Assembly: GCA_003241475.1 (NCBI GenBank)
Contig: QFQB01000122.1
Span: forward strand, 1-6,135
Direction of reading: 5' to 3'
Length of the DNA: 6,135 nucleotides
Origin: Micavibrio aeruginosavorus
GTDB taxonomy: Bacteria; Pseudomonadota; Alphaproteobacteria; Micavibrionales; Micavibrionaceae
Positions 1 to 6,135 of this stretch are shown piece by piece. The notes under the pieces were generated by a model. It worked only from the letters and a program-made list of their open reading frames with translations. It made no database searches and had not been told where the DNA came from. The translations under genes were made by a program, and so were the position numbers. Each line of letters opens with the position of its first letter. Within the stretch, counting starts at the first letter, position 1.

Positions 1-563
1 AAGTTAGTAGAGCCGGTATAGCCATAGACAAGCGAAATACCGAAAAGCAAAAGGCCCGCGGCGATAGAGCCAAGAACGAAATATTTAAGACCAGCCTCTG
101 CGGATTTTGCGTTGTCGCGCCGGATCGACGCCAGAACATAGGCGGCGAGAGATTGCAATTCCAATCCCATATACAAGGACAGCATATCATGCGCCGATAT
201 CATCAGCATCATGCCAAGTCCGGCAAACAACATCAGGACAGGATATTCAAAACGCGCGATATTGTCGTGCTCGACATAACGAATAGAAAGAGCAACGGAA
301 ACGATCATACCAAAGAGCACGATCAATTTTACGATCCCGCCGAACTGGTCCATCACGAACATGCCGTTCAGAACGTCAACACGCTCCCAGCTTCCTAGTA
401 GCAACAAGACCAGCGCACCCGCAAAAGCAATCATAGTCAGAACACTCACACGCGTAGCATGCCTATCCCCGCCAAACACGCCGATGATCAGCAAAAGGAG
501 GCCCGCGCCAGCCAAAAACAGCTCGGGCAGAAGCGGCATCAACTGGGTAGCAAAATCATTCAT
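1..563 (-). CDS. nuoN: NADH-quinone oxidoreductase subunit N (NuoN), 5' part only
   Basis: This is an antiporter-like membrane subunit of complex I, one of three that pump protons in the membrane arm. I translated the minus strand from the ATG at 563-561. The frame stays open to the window edge (187 codons plus two bases), so the C-terminal half lies outside. The protein starts MNDFATQLMPLLPELFLAGA and shows hydrophobic helices at about residues 11-30, 41-57, 77-95, 107-123, 126-146 and 160-182. Glu135 in 'YMGLELQSLAAY' matches the conserved TM5 glutamate (E133 in E. coli NuoN). Lys160 in 'GLKYFVLGS' is also typical of the family. The start overlaps the nuoM stop by 8 bases. An AAAGG ribosome-binding sequence sits 9 bases upstream, inside nuoM. 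The other nearby ATG, at 559, hits a stop after six codons, so 563 is the start. Identification is firm. Confidence 0.93.
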   Translation of the reverse strand, partial: MNDFATQLMPLLPELFLAGAGLLLLIIGVFGGDRHATRVSVLTMIAFAGALVLLLLGSWERVDVLNGMFVMDQFGGIVKLIVLFGMIVSVALSIRYVEHDNIARFEYPVLMLFAGLGMMLMISAHDMLSLYMGLELQSLAAYVLASIRRDNAKSAEAGLKYFVLGSIAAGLLLFGISLVYGYTGSTN

Positions 564-2085
564 CTTGAGCAGCCTTTACAGCAGGAATCGTCGCCTTAGC
601 GAAATGTTCCGTACCATCTTTCGTTTTTTGATATTGTTCCAAAAGCGCAGCAACAGACGGCGACACGTTTTTCATGACAAGCCCCGGGGCAACACCAAAC
701 AGGATGACCATCAGGACAAGCGGCACCAGATAGCCGTATTCGGTTTTGGTCAGATCCGGCATGGCGGCGGCATCAGCGTTTTTCTGTTCTCCAAAGATAA
801 CCTTGCGGTACAACACGAGCATATAGGCAGCGCCGAATACAACGCCCGTCGTCGCAAAGACGGCAACATAGGTGTTAACTTGGAAAGAGCCCATCAGGGT
901 CAGGAACTCGCCAACGAAACCGGACGTTCCCGGCAAGCCGACGGAGCCAAGCATCAGGACCATAAAGACGGTCGCATATTTAGGCATGTTTTTGACAAGG
1001 CCGCCGTAGCGGGCGATTTCGCGCGTGTGCAAACGGTCATAAACAACGCCAACGCATAAAAAGAGCGCGGCAGAGATAATGCCGTGGCTCAGCATCTGGA
1101 ACATCGCCCCATCGACGCCTTGTTGCGTTCCGGTAAAAATACCGAGCGTGACAAAGCCCATGTGAGAGACGGATGAATAAGCGATCAGCTTCTTCATGTC
1201 CTCTTGAACCAAAGCCACAAGCGCTGTGTAGACAATGGCTATGACGGACATGACGAAGACCATATCGGTGAAATAGGCCGATGCTTCGGGCAGGATCGGC
1301 AAAGAGAATCGTAAGAAACCATAGCCGCCCATCTTCAACAAAACGCCGGCCAGAATAACCGAACCCGCCGTCGGTGCCTCGACGTGCGCATCGGGCAACC
1401 ATGTATGAACCGGCCACATCGGCATCTTGACCGCGAACGAGGCAAAGAATGCCAGCCACAGCCAAATCTGGACATCGCGGGTCAGGTCGTTGTTGGCCAT
1501 TTCGGTAAGATCGGTTGTGCCTGTGTAGAAATACAATGCCATGAGCGCCACCAGCATCAGAACCGATCCCAGCAATGTATAGAGGAAGAATTTGAACGAG
1601 GCATAAACGCGGCGCGCACCGCCCCATACACCGATGATAATAAACATCGGAATCAAGACGCCTTCGAAGAACACGTAGAACAAGAAAGCGTCGAGCGCAC
1701 AGAATGTGCCGACCATAAAGGTTTCGAGCACGAGGAAAGCAATCATGAATTCCTTCACGCGCTTTTCAATCGCATGCCAGCAGGAAATGATGCAGATCGG
1801 CGTCAGAAAGGTAGAGAGAAGAACAAAATAGAGCGATATGCCGTCTACGCCCAGATGATAGGTCAAGCCGAGAGCAGGAAACCATTCGGACTTTTCAACG
1901 AACTGAAATCCGGCATTGCCTGTTTCGAACTGTGCAAGCATGACACAGGAAACAACGAAAACAACGCTGGAAACAATCAAGGCAATCCATCGCGCCGAAC
2001 AATCGGTCACTTTCGGTAGCGCGATAATGGCAAGCGCTCCAAGGAGCGGCAGGAAAATCTGAAGGGAAAGAATATGGGCCAACAT
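556..2085 (-). CDS. nuoM: NADH-quinone oxidoreductase subunit M (NuoM)
   Basis: This is the middle antiporter-like subunit (ND4 homologue) of the complex I membrane arm. It carries protons across the inner membrane during NADH:quinone oxidation. At 509 residues it is the usual family length and is hydrophobic throughout. Expected functional residues are present: Glu141 in 'FFEGVLIP' (E144 in E. coli), Lys220 in 'AVKMPMWPVHTWLPDAH' (K234), Lys251 in 'LLKMGGYGFLRF' (K265) and Glu393 in 'SGFVGEF' (E407). The 31-residue spacing between the two lysines matches E. coli exactly. The start is ATG at 2085-2083. A GGGAG ribosome-binding sequence lies 6 bases upstream, and its first G is the last base of the nuoL stop codon TAG. 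The gene lies 10 bases after nuoL and ends in TGA inside the start region of nuoN, which suggests one transcript with coupled translation. I see no damage. Confidence 0.97.
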   Translation of the reverse strand: MLAHILSLQIFLPLLGALAIIALPKVTDCSARWIALIVSSVVFVVSCVMLAQFETGNAGFQFVEKSEWFPALGLTYHLGVDGISLYFVLLSTFLTPICIISCWHAIEKRVKEFMIAFLVLETFMVGTFCALDAFLFYVFFEGVLIPMFIIIGVWGGARRVYASFKFFLYTLLGSVLMLVALMALYFYTGTTDLTEMANNDLTRDVQIWLWLAFFASFAVKMPMWPVHTWLPDAHVEAPTAGSVILAGVLLKMGGYGFLRFSLPILPEASAYFTDMVFVMSVIAIVYTALVALVQEDMKKLIAYSSVSHMGFVTLGIFTGTQQGVDGAMFQMLSHGIISAALFLCVGVVYDRLHTREIARYGGLVKNMPKYATVFMVLMLGSVGLPGTSGFVGEFLTLMGSFQVNTYVAVFATTGVVFGAAYMLVLYRKVIFGEQKNADAAAMPDLTKTEYGYLVPLVLMVILFGVAPGLVMKNVSPSVAALLEQYQKTKDGTEHFAKATIPAVKAAQDE

Positions 2086-2095
2086 CGAAAACTCC

Positions 2096-4135
2096 CTAGC
2101 CGGCGTACTGGTAGAAGAACCAGCTCACGAATGAAACTACGCCGATAATCATGACAAAAGCGTAATGGAACACATAACCGCTTTGCATCTTTTTCAAAAC
2201 GCCAGAAACATCGAGCGAGCGGGCGGCAAGGCCGTCGGGGCCGATACCGTCTACAACATTTTTATCCGTCTTCCAGAAAACCTTACCGGCACAAATAGCA
2301 TTCTTAACGAACACAGCATTGTAAATCTCGTCAAAGAACCACTTGCGGAAGAACAAGGTGTGAAGCGCGGAGAAAGTGCCCACGACCTTGGCAGGAAGGC
2401 CCGGACGCAAGGAATAGAACACCCATGAGAAAAACAGTCCGAGCACACCCATAACCGTTGGAAGCAATTTCACCCAGTGCGGAACATGGTGCGCAGTTTC
2501 AAGCGTGTCCTGCCCAGGAAGAACCTTGATGGCATCACCCCAAAAAGTGAAGCGGTTCAGTTCTTCGCCGTGCGGATTTTCTTCAACCACAGGCGCATTG
2601 TTAATCACGGCTTCATGCTCAACTTCGGCAGACTGAGCTTCGGCTACGATCTCGTGTTTTTCCGTGCCGCCGACAAAGCCCTCATAGCCAAGAAAACCCG
2701 CAAACAACGCGCCGATCGACAAGATAATGAGCGGCGTCAGCATCGCAGGCGGCGATTCATGGGCATGGTCGAATGTGTGGTGATCCATGCGCGGCCTGCC
2801 GTGGAAAGTCATGAACAGCAAACGACCTGAATAAAACGCTGTCATAAAGGCCGCGGCGATCCCCATCCAGTAAGCGAACGTTCCAAACCATGTGTGGTCG
2901 GAAAATGCGGCTTCCAGCATGATGTCCTTGGAGTAGTAGCCCGCAAAAAACGGAATGCCGGCCAGAGCGAGCGAGCCGATCCACATCAAGACATAGGTCG
3001 CGGGAATTTTCTTCCATACGCCGCCCATGTTGCGCATGTCCTGTTCGTGATGAAGGGCGTGAATGACGGAGCCAGCTCCCAAGAACAATAACGCTTTGAA
3101 GAATGCGTGCGTCATCAGGTGGAAAATCGCCGCGCCGTAGGCGGAGACACCAAGAGCAAAGAACATATAGCCAAGTTGCGACATAGTGGAATAGGCAATC
3201 ACGCGCTTGATATCGAACTGTGTCAAGCCGATGGTTGCCGCCACAAAGGCGGTGCAGGCTCCAATCACGCAAACAACCATCAACGCATCGGGCGCATATT
3301 CAAACACAGGCGACATGCGGGCGACCATAAACACGCCTGCGGTTACCATCGTCGCGGCGTGGATCAAGGCGGACACAGGTGTGGGGCCTTCCATAGCATC
3401 CGGAAGCCATGTGTGCAGACCGAGTTGCGCCGATTTCCCCATTGCGCCGACAAAGAGCAACAGACAGGTCGTTGTCAAAGCTGGCAAATCGAAACCGAAG
3501 AAATCAAAACGGGCATCTTTTAGACCTTCTGCCAGTGCAAACATACCGTCGAACTGGACCGTGCCGAACAGCTTGAAACAAGCGAACACGCCGAGCGCCA
3601 GACCAAAGTCACCGACGCGGTTGACCAAAAACGCCTTTATGGCGGCGGCATTGGCCGAGTCTTTGTAATTCCAGAAACCGATCAGAAGGTACGAAGCCAC
3701 GCCCACGCCTTCCCAACCGAAGAACAGCTGGATGAGGTTGTCGGCAGTGACCAACATCAACATCGCAAAGGTAAAGAGCGAAAGATAAGACATGAAGCGC
3801 GATTTGCACTCATCCTCATGCATGTATTCGGTGGAATAGACATGAACGCAAGACGAGACGATGGTAACCACGCACATCATGACCACGGCGAGTTGATCCA
3901 TGCGCAACGCCCAATCGACGCTGAGCGTTCCGGATGTAATCCAGTTCATGATCGTCACGGTGCGCGGATCATGGCCTAACACAACATCAACGAACAGTGC
4001 GCAAGAACAGAATGCCGCCGTTATAACACCTGCGCAGGTAATCAGTTGCACCAGACGCTCACCCAAGTGCTTGCCGAACAAAAAGGCAACGACGAACGCG
4101 ACAAGCGGCGGGAAGATGGCGAGATATTCGATCAT
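2096..4135 (-). CDS. nuoL: NADH-quinone oxidoreductase subunit L (NuoL)
   Basis: This is the distal antiporter-like subunit (ND5 homologue), which also provides the long lateral helix that braces the complex I membrane arm. From ATG 4135 it has 679 residues, starting MIEYLAIFPPLVAFVVAFLF. Key residues in this numbering are Glu142 ('FFGWEGVGVASY', E144 in E. coli), Asp176 ('NRVGDFG', D178), Lys234 ('GAMGKSAQLGLHTWLPDAM', K229) and Lys403 ('GYYSKD', K399). The C-terminal extension for the lateral helix and last membrane segment is complete. A His/Glu-rich hydrophilic loop lies at about residues 492-530. The frame stays open upstream to an ATG at 4168, which would add 11 residues (MAFGSTNICDA) not expected in the family. 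I prefer 4135 because the first helix then begins as in relatives and the codon overlaps the upstream gene's stop as ATGA. No clear ribosome-binding site precedes either start. The product is certain; the start is moderately so. Confidence 0.95.
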   Translation of the reverse strand: MIEYLAIFPPLVAFVVAFLFGKHLGERLVQLITCAGVITAAFCSCALFVDVVLGHDPRTVTIMNWITSGTLSVDWALRMDQLAVVMMCVVTIVSSCVHVYSTEYMHEDECKSRFMSYLSLFTFAMLMLVTADNLIQLFFGWEGVGVASYLLIGFWNYKDSANAAAIKAFLVNRVGDFGLALGVFACFKLFGTVQFDGMFALAEGLKDARFDFFGFDLPALTTTCLLLFVGAMGKSAQLGLHTWLPDAMEGPTPVSALIHAATMVTAGVFMVARMSPVFEYAPDALMVVCVIGACTAFVAATIGLTQFDIKRVIAYSTMSQLGYMFFALGVSAYGAAIFHLMTHAFFKALLFLGAGSVIHALHHEQDMRNMGGVWKKIPATYVLMWIGSLALAGIPFFAGYYSKDIMLEAAFSDHTWFGTFAYWMGIAAAFMTAFYSGRLLFMTFHGRPRMDHHTFDHAHESPPAMLTPLIILSIGALFAGFLGYEGFVGGTEKHEIVAEAQSAEVEHEAVINNAPVVEENPHGEELNRFTFWGDAIKVLPGQDTLETAHHVPHWVKLLPTVMGVLGLFFSWVFYSLRPGLPAKVVGTFSALHTLFFRKWFFDEIYNAVFVKNAICAGKVFWKTDKNVVDGIGPDGLAARSLDVSGVLKKMQSGYVFHYAFVMIIGVVSFVSWFFYQYAG

Positions 4136-4488
4136 TGCATCACATATGTTAGTTGAGCCAAAGGCCATTCATTGTCCACGCGCGAAAATGTTTTTGTGCC
4201 AAAACTGAAGCCGACCTGGACATTTTCAGGAGCTTTGGTCAAATCAGCGGGTTGATTGAAAGAAATTGCCAAATCGACTGAGGTTACATCTTCGTCTTCT
4301 TCCCACAAACAATAACCGTCCTTAGGTTCAACACCGCGTCTGTCTGTGTAGCGTTCCGGGCGGAGCGCATTTAAAGGGTTAACATCTCTACCCAATACCG
4401 GGCCCATAACAGCTTTGCCAAATGAACTAAGAAGAATCTCCCAATCTTTACCTTGGACTTCTTTCATTTTATGCCACCGCTCAACCAT
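4132..4488 (-). CDS. Unrecognised 118-residue soluble protein between nuoK and nuoL
   Basis: I do not recognise this protein. It begins MVERWHKMKEVQGKDWEILL and ends 'WPLAQLTYVMQ'. There is no signal peptide, membrane helix, cysteine pair or nucleotide-binding loop. It has one cysteine (Cys60), four tryptophans (5, 16, 62, 108) and an acidic stretch 'WEEDEDVTSVD' at about 62-72. It is slightly acidic overall, with about 19 Asp/Glu and 14 Lys/Arg. The second half, with alternating hydrophobic residues ('VDLAISF', 'VQVGFSFG'), looks beta-rich. Expression signals support a real gene: GAGGGG ends 5 bases before the ATG, the gap from nuoK is 2 bases, and the TGA overlaps the nuoL ATG. It does not match the known alphaproteobacterial accessory subunits NDUFS4, NDUFS6 (which needs a cysteine-based zinc site) or NDUFA12 by eye. 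It could be an accessory or assembly protein for complex I, or an unrelated passenger; only position supports the former. Met8 is a possible alternative start. Confidence 0.72.
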   Translation of the reverse strand: MVERWHKMKEVQGKDWEILLSSFGKAVMGPVLGRDVNPLNALRPERYTDRRGVEPKDGYCLWEEDEDVTSVDLAISFNQPADLTKAPENVQVGFSFGTKTFSRVDNEWPLAQLTYVMQ

Positions 4489-4490
4489 GA

Positions 4491-4802
4491 TTACCCCCTC
4501 ATGCTCGAAATTTCTTCAACCGCGATCGAGCCTTTGTTCCGGAAGAAGATTACCAGAATGGCAAGACCGATGGCAGCCTCTGCCGCCGCGACGGTTAGAA
4601 TGAACATGGTAAAGATTTGGCCTTTCAAATCACCCAGAAAGGAAGAGAACGCCACGAAGTTGATATTGACCGAAAGCAGGATCAATTCGATACACATCAA
4701 AATAATAATGACGTTCTTGCGGTTCAAGAAAATACCAAAAATCCCCATGGTAAAGAGCGTTCCGGCCAGTATCAGGTAATGTTCCAGTCCGATTGGTCCC
4801 AT
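4491..4802 (-). CDS. nuoK: NADH-quinone oxidoreductase subunit K (NuoK)
   Basis: This is a small three-helix subunit of the complex I membrane arm (ND4L homologue) that forms part of the proton path next to NuoJ and NuoN. At 103 residues it is close to the family standard of about 100. Helices lie at about residues 7-27, 30-50 and 62-87. The two conserved membrane glutamates are present: Glu39 in 'MCIELILLSVN' and Glu75 in 'AAAEAAIGLAI', equivalent to E36 and E72 in E. coli and with the same 36-residue spacing. The ATG start is at 4802-4800, three bases after the nuoJ stop, with an AGGGG ribosome-binding sequence about 9 bases upstream inside nuoJ. Its last codons (AGG GGG TAA) double as the ribosome-binding sequence for the next gene. 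It is intact, and identification is firm. Confidence 0.97.
   Translation of the reverse strand: MGPIGLEHYLILAGTLFTMGIFGIFLNRKNVIIILMCIELILLSVNINFVAFSSFLGDLKGQIFTMFILTVAAAEAAIGLAILVIFFRNKGSIAVEEISSMRG
4494..4500 (-). promoter_or_regulatory. Ribosome-binding site of the orphan gene, inside the nuoK 3' end
   Basis: On the minus strand the sequence GAGGGGG ends 5 bases before the ATG of the 118-residue orphan. It is made of the last nuoK codons just ahead of its TAA. It favours the first Met (4488) over Met8 as start and suggests that translation of the orphan is coupled to nuoK. Confidence 0.55.
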
Positions 4803-4805
4803 AAC

Positions 4806-5347
4806 TTATACCCCTGCCCCCGTCTCAACCTTGGCGATTTCTATCGCTTCATCACGTTTGCGGTTGTTCTGAATGATGATTTTCTGACGGCGAACACCCG
4901 CACGCTGGCGGTGCGTCAACACAATCGCGCCAATCATAGCGACCAGCAAAATCAGACCGGCAACCTGAAAGGCAAAAATGTAATCCGTGTAAAGAAGCAC
5001 ACCCAGAGATTCCGTATTGTTCATGTTCGAAACAGGATTGGCCAAATTCATATCGGCATCAGGCGCAAATTCCCATGCGCCATAGATCATCGCAAGCTCA
5101 GCAAGAAGAATGCCGCCAATGATCAAACCAACAGGCACGTATTTCAACGCACCCTTGCGCAACTCCGCAAAACCCATATCGAGCATCATCACAACGAACA
5201 AGAAAAGAACCGCCACCGCACCGACGTAAACAATGACCAAAGAATGAGAAAAAGCACAGAGTGAACCGGGTTCTTTGACGTGATGACCATCGTCGCACTG
5301 AGCAACGTGATAAAAGCGAAAAGATAAAAGGCGAAGGGCTGTAACAT
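4806..5347 (-). pseudogene. nuoJ: NADH-quinone oxidoreductase subunit J (NuoJ), broken by a frame-changing internal deletion
   Basis: NuoJ (ND6 homologue) is a five-helix complex I subunit; its third helix takes part in coupling quinone reduction to proton pumping. Here the two halves are in different frames. From ATG 5347 the first frame reads MLQPFAFYLFAFITLLSATM, then 'VITSKNPVHSVLFLIL', a typical NuoJ start. It then goes off-family ('WSLFTSVRWRFFSCSL') and stops at 5189 (52 residues). The family sequence resumes in another frame at about 5240 with 'LVIVYVGAVAVLFLFVVMML' and continues to the TAA at 4806. By comparison with E. coli NuoJ, about 20 residues covering most of helix 2 are missing, plus one base, so about 61 bases. 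The rest sums to 36 + 144 residues, which would give about 200 with the missing part, a normal length. The third-helix frame stays open to a TTG at 5372 (188 residues), but its first 44 residues are not NuoJ-like. An automated call of 4806-5372 as an intact gene would therefore have a false N-terminus. Mutation or assembly error are both possible. Confidence 0.85.
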
Positions 5348-5362
5348 TCTGAATTATTGCCT

Positions 5363-5391
5363 GTTTTAACAACAGCCTTTTCTAATCTCAA
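5363..5391 (-). promoter_or_regulatory. Possible sigma70-type promoter ahead of nuoJ
   Basis: On the minus strand TTGAGA (5391-5386, five of six matches to TTGACA) is followed after 17 bases by TAAAAC (5368-5363, four of six matches to TATAAT). This would start a transcript just upstream of the nuoJ ATG at 5347, with a very short leader. A promoter is expected somewhere here because nuoJ has no nuo gene upstream. The match is only moderate and could be chance in AT-rich DNA. Confidence 0.25.
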
Positions 5392-5574
5392 TGCTGAGCA
5401 CGCGCAAGGCGTGAATGTAAAAAATCGACATTTATTAATATGCGGACCGCAGGTGTGGCTTTGACGCAATAATAACGGTGTTTTTTGTCTGCCTGTGCAG
5501 AAACCCCTCTTGATTTCATCCCGTAGTAGGCAAACAATGTAACGAGTTATATTTCTAGCTTTATTCATAATTCC

Positions 5575-5581
5575 AAGGGGA
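5575..5581 (+). promoter_or_regulatory. Ribosome-binding site of the pagL-like gene
   Basis: AAGGGGA lies 8-9 bases upstream of the GTG at 5590. It is the main reason, with the signal peptide that begins there, for accepting a GTG start. No other purine-rich match is near an in-frame start. Confidence 0.55.
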
Positions 5582-5589
5582 AATTATTC

Positions 5590-6105
5590 GTGAAAAAATT
5601 AGCAATTCTGGCCGCACTCGGCGGTCTTTTGTTTGCCTCAAACCCTGCAAAAGCCCAGGATTCAACAGATCCTGCCTATTTGTCTCTGGGCGTTGGCTAT
5701 TATGACATTCTGGATTCAAGCGACGGCGGCGCGGCGGATTTCCGCGTTGAATACCGCTCGGGCAACGAATTCCTTTGGAAACTGAAGCCATGGATGGGCT
5801 TTGAAGCGAACAATGACGGCTCCGTCTGGGCCGGCGGCGGTGTTCTGGCGGATTTCATGCTGGCACAAAACATCTATCTGACGCCGAGCTTTGGTGCAGG
5901 TTTGTATGCACAAGGTTCCAGCGATAAGGATCTTGGCTCCCCCATCGAATTCCGCACCCAGCTTGAAGCAGGCTATGAATTCGACAACCAGAGCCGCGTC
6001 GGCGTTGCCTTCGGCCACATCTCGAACGCCTCAATCGGCGATGATAATCCGGGCACGGAAATCCTGAACGTTTATTATCACATTCCGATCGCCAGCCTTT
6101 TCTAG
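5590..6105 (+). CDS. Acyloxyacyl hydrolase, PagL-like lipid A 3-O-deacylase
   Basis: This is a probable outer-membrane beta-barrel enzyme that removes the 3-O-linked acyl chain from lipid A, altering the outer leaflet. The 171-residue precursor starts with a signal peptide (MKKLAILAALGGLLFASNPA, then KA), with likely cleavage after Ala22 ('AKA-QD'). The mature part has alternating strands rich in Gly and aromatics ('YLSLGVGYYDI', 'GFEAN', 'TPSFGAGLYA', 'QLEAGYEF'). It ends in Phe ('IASLF'), as outer-membrane barrels do. The catalytic pattern of PagL is present: His143 and Ser145 in 'FGHISNAS', and Glu157 in 'GTEILNVYY'. The His-x-Ser and His+14-Glu spacing equals H126/S128/E140 of Pseudomonas aeruginosa PagL. 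The start is GTG, chosen because it follows AAGGGG and gives a clean signal peptide. The gene is divergent from nuoJ and probably separately controlled. Family assignment is strong; exact lipid A specificity is inferred. Confidence 0.88.
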   Translation: MKKLAILAALGGLLFASNPAKAQDSTDPAYLSLGVGYYDILDSSDGGAADFRVEYRSGNEFLWKLKPWMGFEANNDGSVWAGGGVLADFMLAQNIYLTPSFGAGLYAQGSSDKDLGSPIEFRTQLEAGYEFDNQSRVGVAFGHISNASIGDDNPGTEILNVYYHIPIASLF

Positions 6106-6135
6106 GATTGGCTGAATCATAAATACAAATCCCCG

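Larger units (their letters stand above)
5348..5589. other. Divergent intergenic region between nuoJ and the pagL-like gene
   Basis: This 242-base AT-rich gap should hold the control signals of both divergent units. I find no remnant of nuoI or other nuo coding sequence in it. Short inverted repeats are TGCGGACCGCA (5441-5451) and TCTGC-CTGT-GCAGA (5488-5501). Neither is followed by a T-run in a transcribed direction, so neither is called a terminator. TATATT (5548-5553) and CATAAT (5566-5571) could be -10 elements for the plus-strand gene, but I see no matching -35. Confidence 0.5.

Noticed and set aside
361..1059. A plus-strand open frame of 232 codons.
   Set aside because: It lies antisense across nuoN and nuoM, has low-complexity basic composition, and has no ribosome-binding site or family resemblance. 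The same applies to plus-strand frames at 1384-2019, 3107-3523, 3207-3668 and 4617-5264.
4132..4488. The orphan as NDUFS4, NDUFS6 or NDUFA12, the accessory subunits known in alphaproteobacterial complex I.
   Set aside because: It has a single cysteine, so no NDUFS6 zinc site, and I cannot find the characteristic sequence patterns of NDUFS4 or NDUFA12 by eye.
4132..4488. Low GC of the orphan as evidence of recent transfer.
   Set aside because: A rough hand count gives about 45 percent, lower than parts of nuoL but similar to neighbouring nuoK. Composition therefore does not set it apart.
4806..5372. A TTG-started 188-residue frame that could be taken as an intact nuoJ.
   Set aside because: Its first 44 residues are hydrophilic and unlike NuoJ, whereas a clear NuoJ N-terminus is present in a different frame over the same bases. 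The gene is therefore called as broken.
5361..5375. A small hairpin CTGTT-TTAAC-AACAG followed by CTTTTCT on the plus strand, a possible terminator.
   Set aside because: The stem is only five weak pairs and the T-run is short. No plus-strand gene ends upstream, and it overlaps the nuoJ leader.
5481..5501. A T-run next to the hairpin TCTGC-CTGT-GCAGA, a possible terminator.
   Set aside because: The T-run precedes the hairpin on the plus strand and becomes A's after it on the minus strand, so it is in the wrong orientation for either direction.
5098..5568. A minus-strand frame of 156 codons spanning the nuoJ upstream region.
   Set aside because: It is in the third frame over nuoJ, rich in Cys, Arg and Ser, and resembles nothing. 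It contains no nuoI ferredoxin-type CxxCxxCxxxCP motifs.

Overview
The window carries the distal membrane-arm half of a bacterial respiratory complex I operon on the minus strand (nuoJ, nuoK, an unrecognised small gene, nuoL, nuoM, and the 5' part of nuoN). A divergent plus-strand gene for an outer-membrane lipid A deacylase of the PagL type follows. The Nuo proteins resemble alphaproteobacterial/mitochondrial-type complex I: for example, NuoM has 'PDAHVEAPTAGSV' and 'KMGGYGFLRFSLP', and NuoJ has a basic tail ending 'KVETGAGV'. A Gram-negative alphaproteobacterium is therefore the best guess. Base composition is moderate, and I see no sign of a phage, plasmid or insertion sequence.

Layout, read in the direction of nuo transcription (high to low coordinates). 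nuoJ (5347-4806) is interrupted. Its N-terminus and C-terminus lie in different frames, joined near 5240/5241, where about 20 codons plus one base of the second membrane helix appear to be missing. nuoK (4802-4491) is intact. Two bases later comes a 118-residue soluble orphan protein (4488-4132) that is not a standard complex I subunit. Its stop overlaps the likely nuoL start as ATGA. nuoL (4135-2096), nuoM (2085-556) and nuoN (563 to beyond base 1) are tightly packed, and nuoM and nuoN overlap by 8 bases. All the ion-translocation acidic and lysine residues I could check in NuoK, NuoL and NuoM are present, as are the visible ones in NuoN.

Upstream of nuoJ there is no nuoI or nuoH. Instead there is a 242-base AT-rich gap and then the divergent pagL-like gene (5590-6105), which has a signal peptide and the His-x-Ser...Glu catalytic pattern. 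The nuo cluster is therefore split here, with the nuoA-I half presumably elsewhere in the genome.

NuoJ, K, L, M and N would normally form the proton-pumping membrane arm of complex I. The two points that most merit checking are the damaged nuoJ in an otherwise well-preserved operon and the orphan gene embedded between nuoK and nuoL.
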